DNA from: Flavihumibacter stibioxidans
Lineage (GTDB): Bacteria > Bacteroidota > Bacteroidia > Chitinophagales > Chitinophagaceae
Length of the DNA: 64,000 bases
Reading direction: 5' to 3'
Assembly: GCF_014332695.1 (NCBI RefSeq)
Contig: NZ_MBUA01000029.1
Span: forward strand, 1 to 64,000
Shown here: piece after piece, positions 51,836 to 61,076 of the stretch
How the letters are laid out: every line of letters begins with the position of its first letter
Position numbering within the stretch: the first letter of the stretch is position 1
Translations under genes and position numbers: made by a program
Notes under the pieces: generated by a model
Databases searched by the model: none
The model's input: the letters and a program-made list of their open reading frames with translations, nothing else
Told to the model about the DNA's origin: nothing

Positions 51836-53914
51836 ATGATACGATTTAATCTATATAGTCTGCTTTTACTGCTGGTGCTACTATCCGGCTGTAAAAAAGA
51901 GTCATTCGATGAGATAGCATTTGCAGAGAATGTGGCGGCGCCGGATCAGTTGTCGGCCATGTTCAACATTACCCAGGATAATTCGGGTAAGGTGAGCATC
52001 TATCCCAACGGAAAGGGCATCGCTTATTTCCTGGTACATTTTGGTGACGGCAACACCAGTCCGCAAAAAGTGCTTCCCGGAAAATCCGTTGACCATATCT
52101 ATGCCGAAGGCAACTACAATGTGCGGGTGCTGGGAATTGGCGTGAACGGGCTCACCAGCGAAGCCACGCAAGCGCTGACGGTGTCATTTCGTCAACCCGA
52201 GAACCTCGACTTTACCGTAGCGATTGATCCCAGTAATCCCTTCCAGGTGAACCTGACCGCGAAGGCCGATTTCGAAACCTTGTTCCGGGTGTATTTCGGG
52301 GAAACAGTCAATGAGGACCCGCAATCGGTACTGGAAGGTAATACCCTCAGTTATACCTATGCGAAAACAGGAACCTATACCATCCGGGTGGTGGCACTCA
52401 GCGGTGGATCCGCTACATCAGAGCTGACGAAAACCGTTACCATTCTGAATCCACTGTTGCTGCCGTTGGATTTTGAAGCAGCCAACCAGACTTTTGACTT
52501 CATCAATTTTGATGGCGGACTGGTAACAGTCATAGACAATCCGAAAGCAGGTGGACTGAATACCTCTCCGCGGGTGGGAAGGATGGTGAAGAACGCAGGA
52601 CAGCCATGGGGTGGCAGTGTGATCGCCCTGGGGCAGCCGATTGATTTCAGTGCCAACAAAGTATTCCGGATGAAAGTATACTCTCCCCGTGTTGGTGCCA
52701 AAGTGCTGTTGAAAGTGGAGAATATTTCCGATGGCGGCATCAACTTCGAAAAGGAAGTCAGCACCACCGTAGCCAATAGCTGGGAGGATCTTGCTTTTGA
52801 CTACAGCGCCATCAATACGGCCAACAGTTACCAGAAGATCGTACTGATTTTTGAACTGGGAACCGTTGGGGATGGTTCAGAGAATTTTACTTTCTACTTT
52901 GATGATATAAGGCAGGCGAACAGTATGCCGGGAACCAATTTGCCGATCAGTTTACCGGTTAGTTTTGACGATCCTTCTGTTAACTATACCGTTACCGATT
53001 TCGGTGGAAACAACACCGTTGACGGTGCCGACCCGGTGAATGCGGCCAACAAGGTAAAGATCACCACCAAGCCCAATGGAGCCGAGACCTGGGCAGGTGT
53101 CACCATTGGCACCCCCACTGGATTTGCCTCCGCCATTCCCCTGTCTGCCACCGCCACAAAAATGTCGGTGCGCGTGTATAGTCCGGCCGCAGGCATACCG
53201 GTACTGCTGAAAATCGAAGACCATACCAACGGTAATATCTCCGTGGAAACCCTTGCCAGCACCACGGTGGCCAATGCATGGGAAACGCTGGTGTTTGATT
53301 TCGCCAACCATACTTCCGGCACACCGGCACTCGACCTTGCCAAAACCTATGACAAGGCTTCCATCTTTTTTGACTTCGGCAATGCAGGAAGTGGCAAACA
53401 ATTCTATTGGGACGATGTACAGATGGCAGGAGGTGGAAGCGCTTCGCTGGTATTACCCCTGGACTTCCAGTCGCCTACGCTGACCTATGCATTTGTTGAT
53501 TTTGATGGCGGACAGTCGACGGTTATAGACAATCCATTTTCCGGGGGCATCAACACCTCTTCGAAAGTGGGTAAGATGGTCAAGAATGCCGGGCAGCCCT
53601 GGGGCGGAAGTTTTATCACCCTGGATGCACCCATAGATTTTTCAGTAAAGAAAACCTTTAAAGTAAAAGTGTACTCACCACGTGCCGGTGCAAAGCTGCT
53701 GTTGAAAGTGGAGAACAAGGATAATGGAGCCCTCAACTTTGAAAAGGAAGTAGCCACTACCAAAGCCAACGAGTGGGAAGAACTGAGTTTTGATTACGCT
53801 GCCATCAACACCGCCAATGTGTACAACCGGATCGTTTTGATTTTTGACCTGGGCACACCGGGAGATGGTTCCGCCAATTTCACCTTCTACTTTGACGACA
53901 TCACATTAAACTAA
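51836..53914 (+). CDS. Surface glycan-binding lipoprotein with two PKD-like and three repeated carbohydrate-binding-like domains
   Basis: A 692-aa lipoprotein (lipobox LSGC, C19). Two PKD-like modules come first (about 35-120, FLVHFGDGNTS; about 130-205). Three beta-sandwich repeats follow: A (about 207-362), B (about 368-530) and C (about 540-692). A and C are nearly parallel in sequence (VKNAGQPWGGS, KVENxxxGxxNFEKEV, IVLIFxLGTxGDGSxNFTFY), with B more distant. No catalytic motif. Position after susD matches the surface glycan-binding protein slot of utilisation loci. Ligand is expected to be the same beta-glucan as the GH16 enzyme. Confidence 0.8.
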   Translation: MIRFNLYSLLLLLVLLSGCKKESFDEIAFAENVAAPDQLSAMFNITQDNSGKVSIYPNGKGIAYFLVHFGDGNTSPQKVLPGKSVDHIYAEGNYNVRVLGIGVNGLTSEATQALTVSFRQPENLDFTVAIDPSNPFQVNLTAKADFETLFRVYFGETVNEDPQSVLEGNTLSYTYAKTGTYTIRVVALSGGSATSELTKTVTILNPLLLPLDFEAANQTFDFINFDGGLVTVIDNPKAGGLNTSPRVGRMVKNAGQPWGGSVIALGQPIDFSANKVFRMKVYSPRVGAKVLLKVENISDGGINFEKEVSTTVANSWEDLAFDYSAINTANSYQKIVLIFELGTVGDGSENFTFYFDDIRQANSMPGTNLPISLPVSFDDPSVNYTVTDFGGNNTVDGADPVNAANKVKITTKPNGAETWAGVTIGTPTGFASAIPLSATATKMSVRVYSPAAGIPVLLKIEDHTNGNISVETLASTTVANAWETLVFDFANHTSGTPALDLAKTYDKASIFFDFGNAGSGKQFYWDDVQMAGGGSASLVLPLDFQSPTLTYAFVDFDGGQSTVIDNPFSGGINTSSKVGKMVKNAGQPWGGSFITLDAPIDFSVKKTFKVKVYSPRAGAKLLLKVENKDNGALNFEKEVATTKANEWEELSFDYAAINTANVYNRIVLIFDLGTPGDGSANFTFYFDDITLN

Positions 53915-53919
53915 ATGAC

Positions 53920-54828
53920 ATGATCATGCGAAAAAATATAATTCAGCTACTGTGGCTGTTCGCCCTGGTATCGGGGATCACATCCTGCGAAAAAACCGAT
54001 TATTCCTTCGGTGAAATAAAAGCTCCGGCCGAACTGGAACTGACGGTCAGCGTGGAAGGAACAGACACCAACAATCCGGATGGAAATGGTTCAGGTTATG
54101 TGAACATCGATGCCAGTGCCAGCCACGCCATTACATACAAGGTTGATTTTGGTGACGGCACCTCCAAAATGGTTCCGGGAGGGAAGATTCGCTATCGGTA
54201 TGGGATCCCGGGAACCAATGAATATGTGGTTACGGTGAATGCCATCGGAACGGCCGGGGTGGTAAGTACCATCAGTAAAAAAATCGCCGTAAACGTCATA
54301 TTTGAGATTCCAACGGCCATCCTGGAAGCGCTCACCGGAACTGGCAGCAAAACCTGGATCACCGCCAATGATGTGGCCGGGCACATCGGTGTTGGTCCCG
54401 CTGCAGCCTTTGACCCCATCTGGTACCAGGCGGCGCCCGATGAAAAAGCCTCTGTGGGATGTCTGTACGATGATGAGATCACCTTTAGCCGGGATGCCAA
54501 TAACCGGGTGACCATGGTACTCGACAACAAAGGAGCCAGTTTTATCCAGGGCGCTTCTGTGGGTTACTACGGGTTTAGCGGGCCGGAAGAATGTTATGCC
54601 CTGCCCACTGCCGGCAGCAAGGCACTGATATTTTCCGATGCCGCAAGTGGGTCAACGCAGGATATCTCCACGCAGATCCAGTTCACCGTACCCGGCGATG
54701 GCGTGGTGAATTTTGCCACCGGAAGTAATACCTACGAAATCCTTTCCATAACAGCCACCTCAATGCACCTCCGCACCATTGGCGTGGATGGAAACGCCTG
54801 GTATCAGAAACTTAAAGTAAAACCTTAA
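53920..54828 (+). CDS. PKD-domain lipoprotein of the beta-glucan locus
   Basis: A 302-aa lipoprotein; the lipobox ITSC carries lipid on C23, and a start at the second in-frame methionine (53926) would give the more usual length. A PKD-like domain (about 30-125, KVDFGDGTSKMVPGGKIRYR) precedes a domain of about 165 residues beginning ALTGTGSKTWITANDVAGHI, GVGPAAAFDP. That pattern is found in lipoproteins next to GH16 genes in Bacteroidota and looks like a lipocalin-like beta barrel. Five bases separate it from the upstream gene and three from the GH16 gene. Probably a second glucan-binding surface protein. Confidence 0.75.
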   Translation: MIMRKNIIQLLWLFALVSGITSCEKTDYSFGEIKAPAELELTVSVEGTDTNNPDGNGSGYVNIDASASHAITYKVDFGDGTSKMVPGGKIRYRYGIPGTNEYVVTVNAIGTAGVVSTISKKIAVNVIFEIPTAILEALTGTGSKTWITANDVAGHIGVGPAAAFDPIWYQAAPDEKASVGCLYDDEITFSRDANNRVTMVLDNKGASFIQGASVGYYGFSGPEECYALPTAGSKALIFSDAASGSTQDISTQIQFTVPGDGVVNFATGSNTYEILSITATSMHLRTIGVDGNAWYQKLKVKP

Positions 54829-54831
54829 ACA

Positions 54832-55884
54832 ATGTATAGAAATATGAATATCATAATTGCAGGAATGTACCTGTTGATTGCAGCAGGATGCTCCAAATCG
54901 AACGACAACGGCGGCACGGATACCGCACCCGGTCAGTTGACCATCTCCAGCACCGTGAGTGCGGATGGAAGCGGATCGGTTAGTTTCGAGGCAAAAGCCA
55001 ATAACACCACCAGTTATTTTTATGAACTGGGCAATGGGGAAACAGCTACTGCCCCAGACGGTAAATTAACCTACCAGTACAGCAAGCCGGGCACCAACAC
55101 CTATGTGGTAACCGTAAAAGCCAGTAATGAAGCGGGACAAAGCATTACCAAATCAACACAGGTAACGGTGTCGGTAACACCGAGTGGCAGCGGCCTTATT
55201 TGGTCCGATGAATTTGATAATAATGGCGCACCTGACCCGGCGAAATGGGTGTATGATATTGGAAACGGCGCCAACGGCTGGGGAAATAACGAGTTGCAAT
55301 ACTATACCAACCGGTCAGAGAATGTGAGCGTGCAGAACGGTGTACTGAAGATCACCGCCCGGAAAGAGAATTTCAGCGGCAGCAATTTTACCTCAACACG
55401 ATTGAAGAGCAAGGGTAAGTTTGAATTCAAATATGGCCGGGTGGAGGCAAGTGCTAAATTACCAACAGGGGTAGGAACCTGGCCGGCTATCTGGATGCTG
55501 GGGGCCAATATTGATGCAGTGGGCTGGCCAGCCTGCGGAGAGATTGATATTATGGAACACCTGGGCAGGGACCTCAACAATATCTACGGCACTTTCCACT
55601 ATCCGGGGAGGTCGGGTGGCAATGCGGATGGCAATACACGGGTAATCCAAAATGCCACCACTGCCTTTCACAAATATTCCCTGGACTGGAAACCGGATGT
55701 TATCCGAATCTATGTGGATGACCAACTGATCCATTCATTAAACAATTCGGCCTCTGTTCCTTTTAATCATGATTTTTTCCTGCTGATCAACCTGGCCATA
55801 GGCGGAAATTTTGCCGGGGCGGTGGATCCGGCCCTGGAGAATGCCAGCCTGGAAGTAGATTATATCAGGGTGTACCGGGATTAA
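54832..55884 (+). CDS. GH16 endo-beta-1,3-glucanase (laminarinase-like) lipoprotein with PKD domain
   Basis: A 350-aa lipoprotein (lipobox IAAGC, C20). A PKD-like domain spans about 35-115 and a GH16 domain about 122-350. The catalytic signature GEIDIMEH places the nucleophile at E237, the helper at D239 and the acid/base at E242. The extra methionine in EIDIMEH is typical of the laminarinase branch rather than lichenases or kappa-carrageenases. ELQYYTNRSENVSVQNGVLK supports this. It probably sits on the cell surface and cuts beta-1,3- or mixed-linkage glucans for SusCD import. It is the last gene of the operon, followed by a hairpin at 55919. No exo-acting beta-glucosidase is found in the window. 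Confidence 0.92.
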   Translation: MYRNMNIIIAGMYLLIAAGCSKSNDNGGTDTAPGQLTISSTVSADGSGSVSFEAKANNTTSYFYELGNGETATAPDGKLTYQYSKPGTNTYVVTVKASNEAGQSITKSTQVTVSVTPSGSGLIWSDEFDNNGAPDPAKWVYDIGNGANGWGNNELQYYTNRSENVSVQNGVLKITARKENFSGSNFTSTRLKSKGKFEFKYGRVEASAKLPTGVGTWPAIWMLGANIDAVGWPACGEIDIMEHLGRDLNNIYGTFHYPGRSGGNADGNTRVIQNATTAFHKYSLDWKPDVIRIYVDDQLIHSLNNSASVPFNHDFFLLINLAIGGNFAGAVDPALENASLEVDYIRVYRD

Positions 55885-55918
55885 TCCCCGGGGTCTTCAC
55901 GCCTGAAAACAGTTTGAC

Positions 55919-55970
55919 ATAACAGCAACACCCGTTATCACTTTGGTGGTAACGGGTGTTGCTGTTATAC
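55919..55970 (+). terminator. Hairpin after the beta-glucan operon
   Basis: ATAACAGCAACACCCGTTAT and its near-complement form a 23-bp stem with one mismatch and a short loop. It begins 34 bases past the GH16 stop. There is only a weak T-run, so it may act as a terminator or a transcript-stabilising stem. Confidence 0.65.
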
Positions 55971-56109
55971 CTGAGCTCCATCTTGCAATGCCGGAGTTTG
56001 GCGGCCGGCAGGCTTTATCCAAATATGAATGATATAAATCACGGCCGCTATTGATACCACTCACCAGCTGTCAACTTTTAAAGTTGTTACTTGTATCAAT
56101 TTTTCTGCC

Positions 56110-57444
56110 ATGAAAAAGCATACGGTTTCCCACCCCGGGGTGATTGAATCCGAAGCCATCGCCGCCATCAAACAATGGTCCTGGCCCCTCGAACATACCA
56201 GCGACCTCGAGCCACTGATGAAACGCATCGGCAACGCAAGGATCGTTATGCTCGGGGAAGCCTCGCATGGTACGCATGAATATTATGCCTGGCGCGCCCG
56301 CATCACCCAGCAACTCATCCGCGAAAAGGGCTTTAAAATCATCGCAGTAGAAGGCGACTGGCCCGATTGTTACCGCATTAACCGGTATATCAAACAATAT
56401 GAGAAGTCGGGTACCAATGCCATTGACCTCCTGCGCTCCTTCAACCGCTGGCCTACCTGGATGTGGGCCAACTGGGAAATGGTGGCACTGATCGAATGGC
56501 TTTATGAATTCAACCGCCCGCAGCCAGCCCATAAAAAAGCCGGATTTTATGGACTGGATGTGTACAGCCTCTGGGAATCCATGGAAGCCATCCTGGACTA
56601 CCTTCGCAAAACCGATCCACTGGCGCTGACCGCCGCCGAAGAGGCCCTCCATTGCTTTGAACCTTATCGCCAGGAAGAAGGACGCAGTTATGCCCGTGCC
56701 GCCCAAATGGTTCCCGAACTCTGCCAGACAGAAGTGGTGGAACTCCTCAAAACCATCCGCCAGAAAATGCCTTCCTATAATTCGGATCCGGAAAATGTAT
56801 TTAATGCAGAGCAGAATGCCCTGGTTACCGTTCATGCCGAACAATATTACCGGGCCATGGTGGAAGGTGGTCCACATTCCTGGAATATCCGCGACCGTCA
56901 CATGGCTGAAACCCTCAATCGCCTGCTTGAATTTCACGGCCCGGATTCAAAACTGATTGTATGGGCCCATAATACCCATATCGGAGATGCAAGGGCCACT
57001 GATATGAGCGCCGACGGTATGCTGAACCTGGGGGAACTGGCACGACTCGACCATGGTGAAGAGGGTGTGGTACTGGTGGGATTCGGTTCCTACAAAGGCC
57101 AGGTAATTGCAGGTCGAAACTGGGGCGCGCCCATGCAGAAGATGGATATGCCGGAGGCACGAAAAGACAGCTGGGAGGACCTCCTCCACCGCAGCGGCCC
57201 CTCCGATAAACTGATCCTGACCGAAGACCTGCGGCAGGATACTTTCATCGAAAACCATTTTGATCACCGCGCCATCGGGGTGGTGTACCGGCCGGCCTAT
57301 GAACCCTACAGCAATTATGTTCCCACCCTGCTGCCCCTGCGCTACGACGCCTTCCTCTTTATCAACCAGACCAATGCCCTGTACCCCCTGCATATCAGTC
57401 CCGATGGCCACCAGATCCCCGAAACCTACCCTTTCGGTGTGTAA
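56110..57444 (+). CDS. Erythromycin-esterase family protein (EreA/EreB-like)
   Basis: A 444-aa protein filling the Ere domain. The conserved acid-histidine pair sits in MLGEASHGTHEY (E50, H53), with a further conserved acid in IIAVEGDWPD (E81) and histidines in VWAHNTHIGDAR. Characterised EreA/EreB hydrolyse the lactone of macrolides, but many family members in environmental bacteria have unknown substrates and no proven resistance role. Length and key residues are complete. There is no signal peptide, so it acts in the cytoplasm. It is not in an operon. Confidence 0.88.
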   Translation: MKKHTVSHPGVIESEAIAAIKQWSWPLEHTSDLEPLMKRIGNARIVMLGEASHGTHEYYAWRARITQQLIREKGFKIIAVEGDWPDCYRINRYIKQYEKSGTNAIDLLRSFNRWPTWMWANWEMVALIEWLYEFNRPQPAHKKAGFYGLDVYSLWESMEAILDYLRKTDPLALTAAEEALHCFEPYRQEEGRSYARAAQMVPELCQTEVVELLKTIRQKMPSYNSDPENVFNAEQNALVTVHAEQYYRAMVEGGPHSWNIRDRHMAETLNRLLEFHGPDSKLIVWAHNTHIGDARATDMSADGMLNLGELARLDHGEEGVVLVGFGSYKGQVIAGRNWGAPMQKMDMPEARKDSWEDLLHRSGPSDKLILTEDLRQDTFIENHFDHRAIGVVYRPAYEPYSNYVPTLLPLRYDAFLFINQTNALYPLHISPDGHQIPETYPFGV

Positions 57445-57566
57445 GCATTGATTAGCTGAGGAAAGTTATTGTGCAGGTTGATATGCATCATTGATTTAAA
57501 GGATTAATCAAACGAACTTAGCAGCAAGAAATTAATCCAATAACAAATAAACAAAAGGAGGTTTTT

Positions 57567-58013
57567 ATGGCAACGAAACCAATGTTACGTAGTGCTGAAA
57601 CTGTCCCTTCAGTTTTTGATGATTTTTTCAAACCCTGGAACGAATGGTTTGATGGTGGTAATATCTGGGGAAAAATGATGAAGACTCCCGCCGTGAATAT
57701 TACTGATAACAAGGACAACTACATGGTTTCTTTGGCCGTACCCGGAATGGATAAAAAGGATTTCAATGTCGACATTGATGGCAATCTGCTGACAGTGAGC
57801 TGCGAAAAAGAAGAATCTAAAGAAGAAAAAGATACGCGTTATTCCCGTAAAGAATACAACTACAGCAGTTTCAGCAGGAGTTTCACATTACCCGAAGAAG
57901 TGATAATGGACAGGATCGATGCCAGCTATGAAAACGGTATCCTGAAACTGGTTCTGCCGAAAAAAGAAGAGGCTAAAAAAGCCAGTTTGGGAAAACACAT
58001 TGATGTTAAATAA
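57567..58013 (+). CDS. Hsp20/alpha-crystallin small heat-shock protein
   Basis: A 148-aa chaperone with an N-terminal arm and an alpha-crystallin domain (about 36-140; VNITDNKDNYMVSLAVPGMD, FNVDIDGNLLTVSCEKEESK, SFTLPEEVIMDRIDASYENG, ILKLVLPKKEE). It holds unfolding proteins until ATP-dependent chaperones refold them. An unusually strong Shine-Dalgarno, AAAGGAGG, lies eight bases before the ATG, rare in this phylum and consistent with high expression. A terminator follows at 58036. Confidence 0.96.
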   Translation: MATKPMLRSAETVPSVFDDFFKPWNEWFDGGNIWGKMMKTPAVNITDNKDNYMVSLAVPGMDKKDFNVDIDGNLLTVSCEKEESKEEKDTRYSRKEYNYSSFSRSFTLPEEVIMDRIDASYENGILKLVLPKKEEAKKASLGKHIDVK

Positions 58014-58035
58014 TTTATGGTCGGTTGGAATTTAC

Positions 58036-58065
58036 AAGCCCTTCAGAAATGAGGGGCTTTGTTTT
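58036..58065 (+). terminator. Terminator after the Hsp20 gene
   Basis: AAGCCC, loop, GGGCTT followed by TGTTTT: a short GC stem with a T-rich tail, 22 bases past the Hsp20 stop. Confidence 0.7.
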
Positions 58066-58104
58066 CTGTACCCACCTGGCCCTGTACAATTAAAATTGAT
58101 CAAG

Positions 58105-58740
58105 ATGAAAAACAGAATGACACCTGGACTGGTATTGATATTGTCAGGCTTGCTGGCCCTGTCCTGCTCCAGTTCACGTATTACCAACTCCTGGACACCC
58201 GCAGGAAAACAGTCCCAAAAATTCAGTAAAGTAATGGTGGCAGCATTGATCGGTGGACCAGAGCGTGATTTGAGACAAAAGATGGAAGAACATATCACCG
58301 GCGATCTTCATTCCAGTGGCATAAATGCCGTTTCAGCCTATGCGGTCTACGGACCTAAAGCTTTTGACGGTGATAATGAAAAGGCATTACTGGAGCAACT
58401 GAAAAAAGATGGCGTGGAAGCAGTGCTCACCGTAGTATTGCTCGATAAGGAAAAAGAACGCTACTATGTACCGGGCCGTATCTATTACACGCCCTATATG
58501 ATCTATTACAACCGCTTCTGGGGTTATTACCGTACCATTTATGACCGTGTGTACACACCCGGATATTATGCAGAGGACACCAAATATTTCTGGGAAACAA
58601 ACCTGTATGATCTTTCCGACATGTCATTACTGTATTCGGCACAAACACAGTCCTTTGACCCTGCATCCGCAGAATCACTGGCGCATGAATATGGCAAGCT
58701 CATCAGCAAAGACCTGCTGGGGAAAAAAGTACTGCAATAA
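58105..58740 (+). CDS. Lipoprotein of unknown function
   Basis: A 211-aa lipoprotein. The start at 58105 (MKNRMTPGLVLILSGLLALS, C) gives a proper lipobox (LALSC); earlier in-frame ATGs at 58000 would run through the Hsp20 3' end and its terminator. The mature part begins SSSRITNSWTPAGKQSQKFS, then KVMVAALIGGPERDLRQKME. This resembles DUF4136-like lipoproteins of Bacteroidota, with a tyrosine-rich region near 150-180 (YYTPYMIYYNRFWGYYRTIY). No enzymatic motif. A terminator follows at 58762. Confidence 0.75.
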   Translation: MKNRMTPGLVLILSGLLALSCSSSRITNSWTPAGKQSQKFSKVMVAALIGGPERDLRQKMEEHITGDLHSSGINAVSAYAVYGPKAFDGDNEKALLEQLKKDGVEAVLTVVLLDKEKERYYVPGRIYYTPYMIYYNRFWGYYRTIYDRVYTPGYYAEDTKYFWETNLYDLSDMSLLYSAQTQSFDPASAESLAHEYGKLISKDLLGKKVLQ

Positions 58741-58761
58741 CAGTGAGGATGTTTTCTGTAC

Positions 58762-58789
58762 AGCCGGCACATTTTCATGCCGGCTTTTA
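58762..58789 (+). terminator. Terminator after the 211-aa lipoprotein gene
   Basis: AGCCGGCA, loop, TGCCGGCT, then TTTAT: an 8-bp GC-rich stem and short T-tract, 21 bases past the stop. Confidence 0.8.
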
Positions 58790-58863
58790 TGTTCTCACTT
58801 ATTTTTGGCACCAGGTTTTACAACAAGAATCAGATACCTGCCTTAATCATAAAATAAAATGAT

Positions 58864-61056
58864 ATGACAGCCTCCCGTTTGCTGGTCCTGGCAAGCCTTG
58901 CCCTCTGTAATTATTCACCGCTGATGGCACAGCAAAATGAACGGCCGGTCCGATTGACATCATTGGTTGATCCCTTCCTGGGTACGGGTGGACATGGGCA
59001 TGTTTTTCCCGGTGCCACGGTTCCATTCGGAATGGTACAACTTAGTCCGGATAACGGGGACCAGGGATGGGACTGGTGTTCAGGTTACCATTACAGTTCT
59101 TCAACCATCGCCGGATTCAGCCATACCCACCTCAGCGGTACCGGCATTGGCGACTGGTGTGATATCTCCGTACTACCGCTTACAGACACAAGCAGTGCTG
59201 CAGCAGAAAAGATTAAAATACCCTTCAGCCATAAGAATGAAAAAGCGAGCCCCGGCTTCTATGAATTAACCCTGGGTAATGGCGTCCACACTTCACTGAC
59301 CGCATCAGACCGGGTGGGTTACCATCGGTACAATTTCCCGGGAGCAGAAGGATGGCTGCGTTTTGATATGGGATTCCAGATCAACTGGGACAATGTTACC
59401 GAGGCCGGGCTCCAGCTCCTGAATGACAGTACACTTATTGGTTACCGTTATTCCACCGGTTGGGCCAAAGGACAACAGGTGTATTTTGCCGCCCGCTTCT
59501 CAACACCCGTGAAAGCCCATCGTTTCATCCAGGCGAGTGGTCTGAACAATGGAATGGCCACGGGTGAAAAAGTCAAATCCCTCCTGCAGTTTAATACCGC
59601 AGGCAAGCCGGTGGAATTAAGGGTGGCGCTTTCTACTGTCAGCACCGAAGCCGCACTGACAGAGCTCTCAGCTTCCCCTCACTCTTTTGATGCCACCCTC
59701 ACTGCCGCCGACAACAGCTGGGAAAAAGAACTTTCAAAAATCAGGATCAATACTGCTGACCGCGAATTCGCCGGCAGTTTCTACACCGCCCTGTATCGCA
59801 CCTGCATGGCACCCACCCAGTTTTCGGACAGGGATGGCCGTTACCGGAACAGCGATGGCCGTGTTTTGCAGCAACCGAGGGGGAAAAAATATACAGCCTT
59901 CTCCCTGTGGGATACATTCAGGGCCCTGAACCCGCTGTTCACTTTCACCCAGGCAGAAAGACTTCCCGACCTGGTCAACAGTATGTTATCGTTTTACCGG
60001 GACAATGGACTGCTGCCGGTCTGGGACCTCAGTACCTGGGAAACCAATACCATGACCGGCTACCACGCCATACCGATAATAGCAGATGCGATTCTGAAAG
60101 GGATACCAGGAATTGACGCAGCGCTGGCATACGAAGCCATGTATAAAAGCGCCCACCAGCAACAAAGAGGCACGCCGGACTATATCCGTTTTGGTTACCT
60201 GCCCCAGGACAAACATGGCTGGAGTGTTACGATCACCCTTGAGTACGCTTTTGACGATTGGTGCATTGCCCAGGTGGCGAAAAAACTGGGGAAGCACGGA
60301 GATTATGAATATTTCATGAAACGAGCCAACAGTTATAAAAATCTCTTCGATGCCCAAACCGGTTTCATGCGGGCGAAGGACAGTGCGGGAAGATTCATCG
60401 AACCCTTTGATCCCTTACTTTCAGAACATGGAGACAAGGGACAATATATCGAGGGCACTGCCTGGCAACACAGCTTCTTTGTTCCGCAGGATGTGCAAGG
60501 CCTGGCACGGCTCTACGGCGGCCGGAAGCAACTGGCCGATAAACTGGATTCGCTTTTTAATTCACCTTCTGAACTGCATGGCGATAATACTTCAGATGAT
60601 ATCAGCGGACTGATCGGTCAGTATGCCCATGGAAACGAGCCATCACACCACATCATTTACATGTACACCGCTCTGGGTTACCCGGAGAAAGCAGCGGAAA
60701 AAATCAAACTGGTTGTCGACAGCATGTACAATCCCGGTCCGGATGGTATCAGCGGCAACGACGACTGCGGCCAGATGAGCGCCTGGCTGGTTTGGACAAC
60801 GCTTGGCATGTATCCCATGAACCCGTCTTCGGGCGAATATGTATTCGGCTTCCCACTGGTTGAATCTGCCACCATGCAATTACCCAATGGCAAGACCCTG
60901 TTCATTAAAGTAAAGGAAACCACTGCCCCGGGCGCAGCGGGCATCCGGCAAATCAGATGGAATGGCAGGAAGATTCCCGTCACCAGCATTACACACAAGG
61001 CCCTCCTGCAGGGCGGTGTACTGGAGTATACCATTCATCGGGAAAGCCGACCCTGA
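58864..61056 (+). CDS. GH92 alpha-mannosidase, secreted
   Basis: A 730-aa enzyme with a signal peptide (about 1-22, SPLMAQQ). GH92 signatures are present: VDPFLGTGGHGHVFPGATVP and FGMVQLSPDN at the N-terminus, GFSHTHLSGTG, TAFSLWDTFRALNPLF, and GNDDCGQMSAWLVWTTLGMY near the C-terminus carrying the catalytic acids. The family is Ca2+-dependent and removes alpha-mannose with inversion, typically from N-glycans or yeast mannan; linkage cannot be read here. It stands 20 bases upstream of an aminotransferase gene but otherwise outside any utilisation locus. Confidence 0.95.
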   Translation: MTASRLLVLASLALCNYSPLMAQQNERPVRLTSLVDPFLGTGGHGHVFPGATVPFGMVQLSPDNGDQGWDWCSGYHYSSSTIAGFSHTHLSGTGIGDWCDISVLPLTDTSSAAAEKIKIPFSHKNEKASPGFYELTLGNGVHTSLTASDRVGYHRYNFPGAEGWLRFDMGFQINWDNVTEAGLQLLNDSTLIGYRYSTGWAKGQQVYFAARFSTPVKAHRFIQASGLNNGMATGEKVKSLLQFNTAGKPVELRVALSTVSTEAALTELSASPHSFDATLTAADNSWEKELSKIRINTADREFAGSFYTALYRTCMAPTQFSDRDGRYRNSDGRVLQQPRGKKYTAFSLWDTFRALNPLFTFTQAERLPDLVNSMLSFYRDNGLLPVWDLSTWETNTMTGYHAIPIIADAILKGIPGIDAALAYEAMYKSAHQQQRGTPDYIRFGYLPQDKHGWSVTITLEYAFDDWCIAQVAKKLGKHGDYEYFMKRANSYKNLFDAQTGFMRAKDSAGRFIEPFDPLLSEHGDKGQYIEGTAWQHSFFVPQDVQGLARLYGGRKQLADKLDSLFNSPSELHGDNTSDDISGLIGQYAHGNEPSHHIIYMYTALGYPEKAAEKIKLVVDSMYNPGPDGISGNDDCGQMSAWLVWTTLGMYPMNPSSGEYVFGFPLVESATMQLPNGKTLFIKVKETTAPGAAGIRQIRWNGRKIPVTSITHKALLQGGVLEYTIHRESRP

Positions 61057-61076
61057 TACACCCATAAAATATATAT

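Noticed and set aside
56071-56937. A 288-codon minus-strand frame inside the erythromycin-esterase-like gene
   Set aside because: Antisense shadow rich in histidine and phenylalanine; the plus-strand gene has the complete family motifs.
56110-57444. Macrolide resistance gene
   Set aside because: The family is right, but many environmental members have unknown substrates and nothing nearby supports a resistance role.
58000-58104. An earlier start for the 211-aa lipoprotein overlapping the Hsp20 gene
   Set aside because: It would run through the Hsp20 terminator and hide a clear lipobox that begins at 58105.
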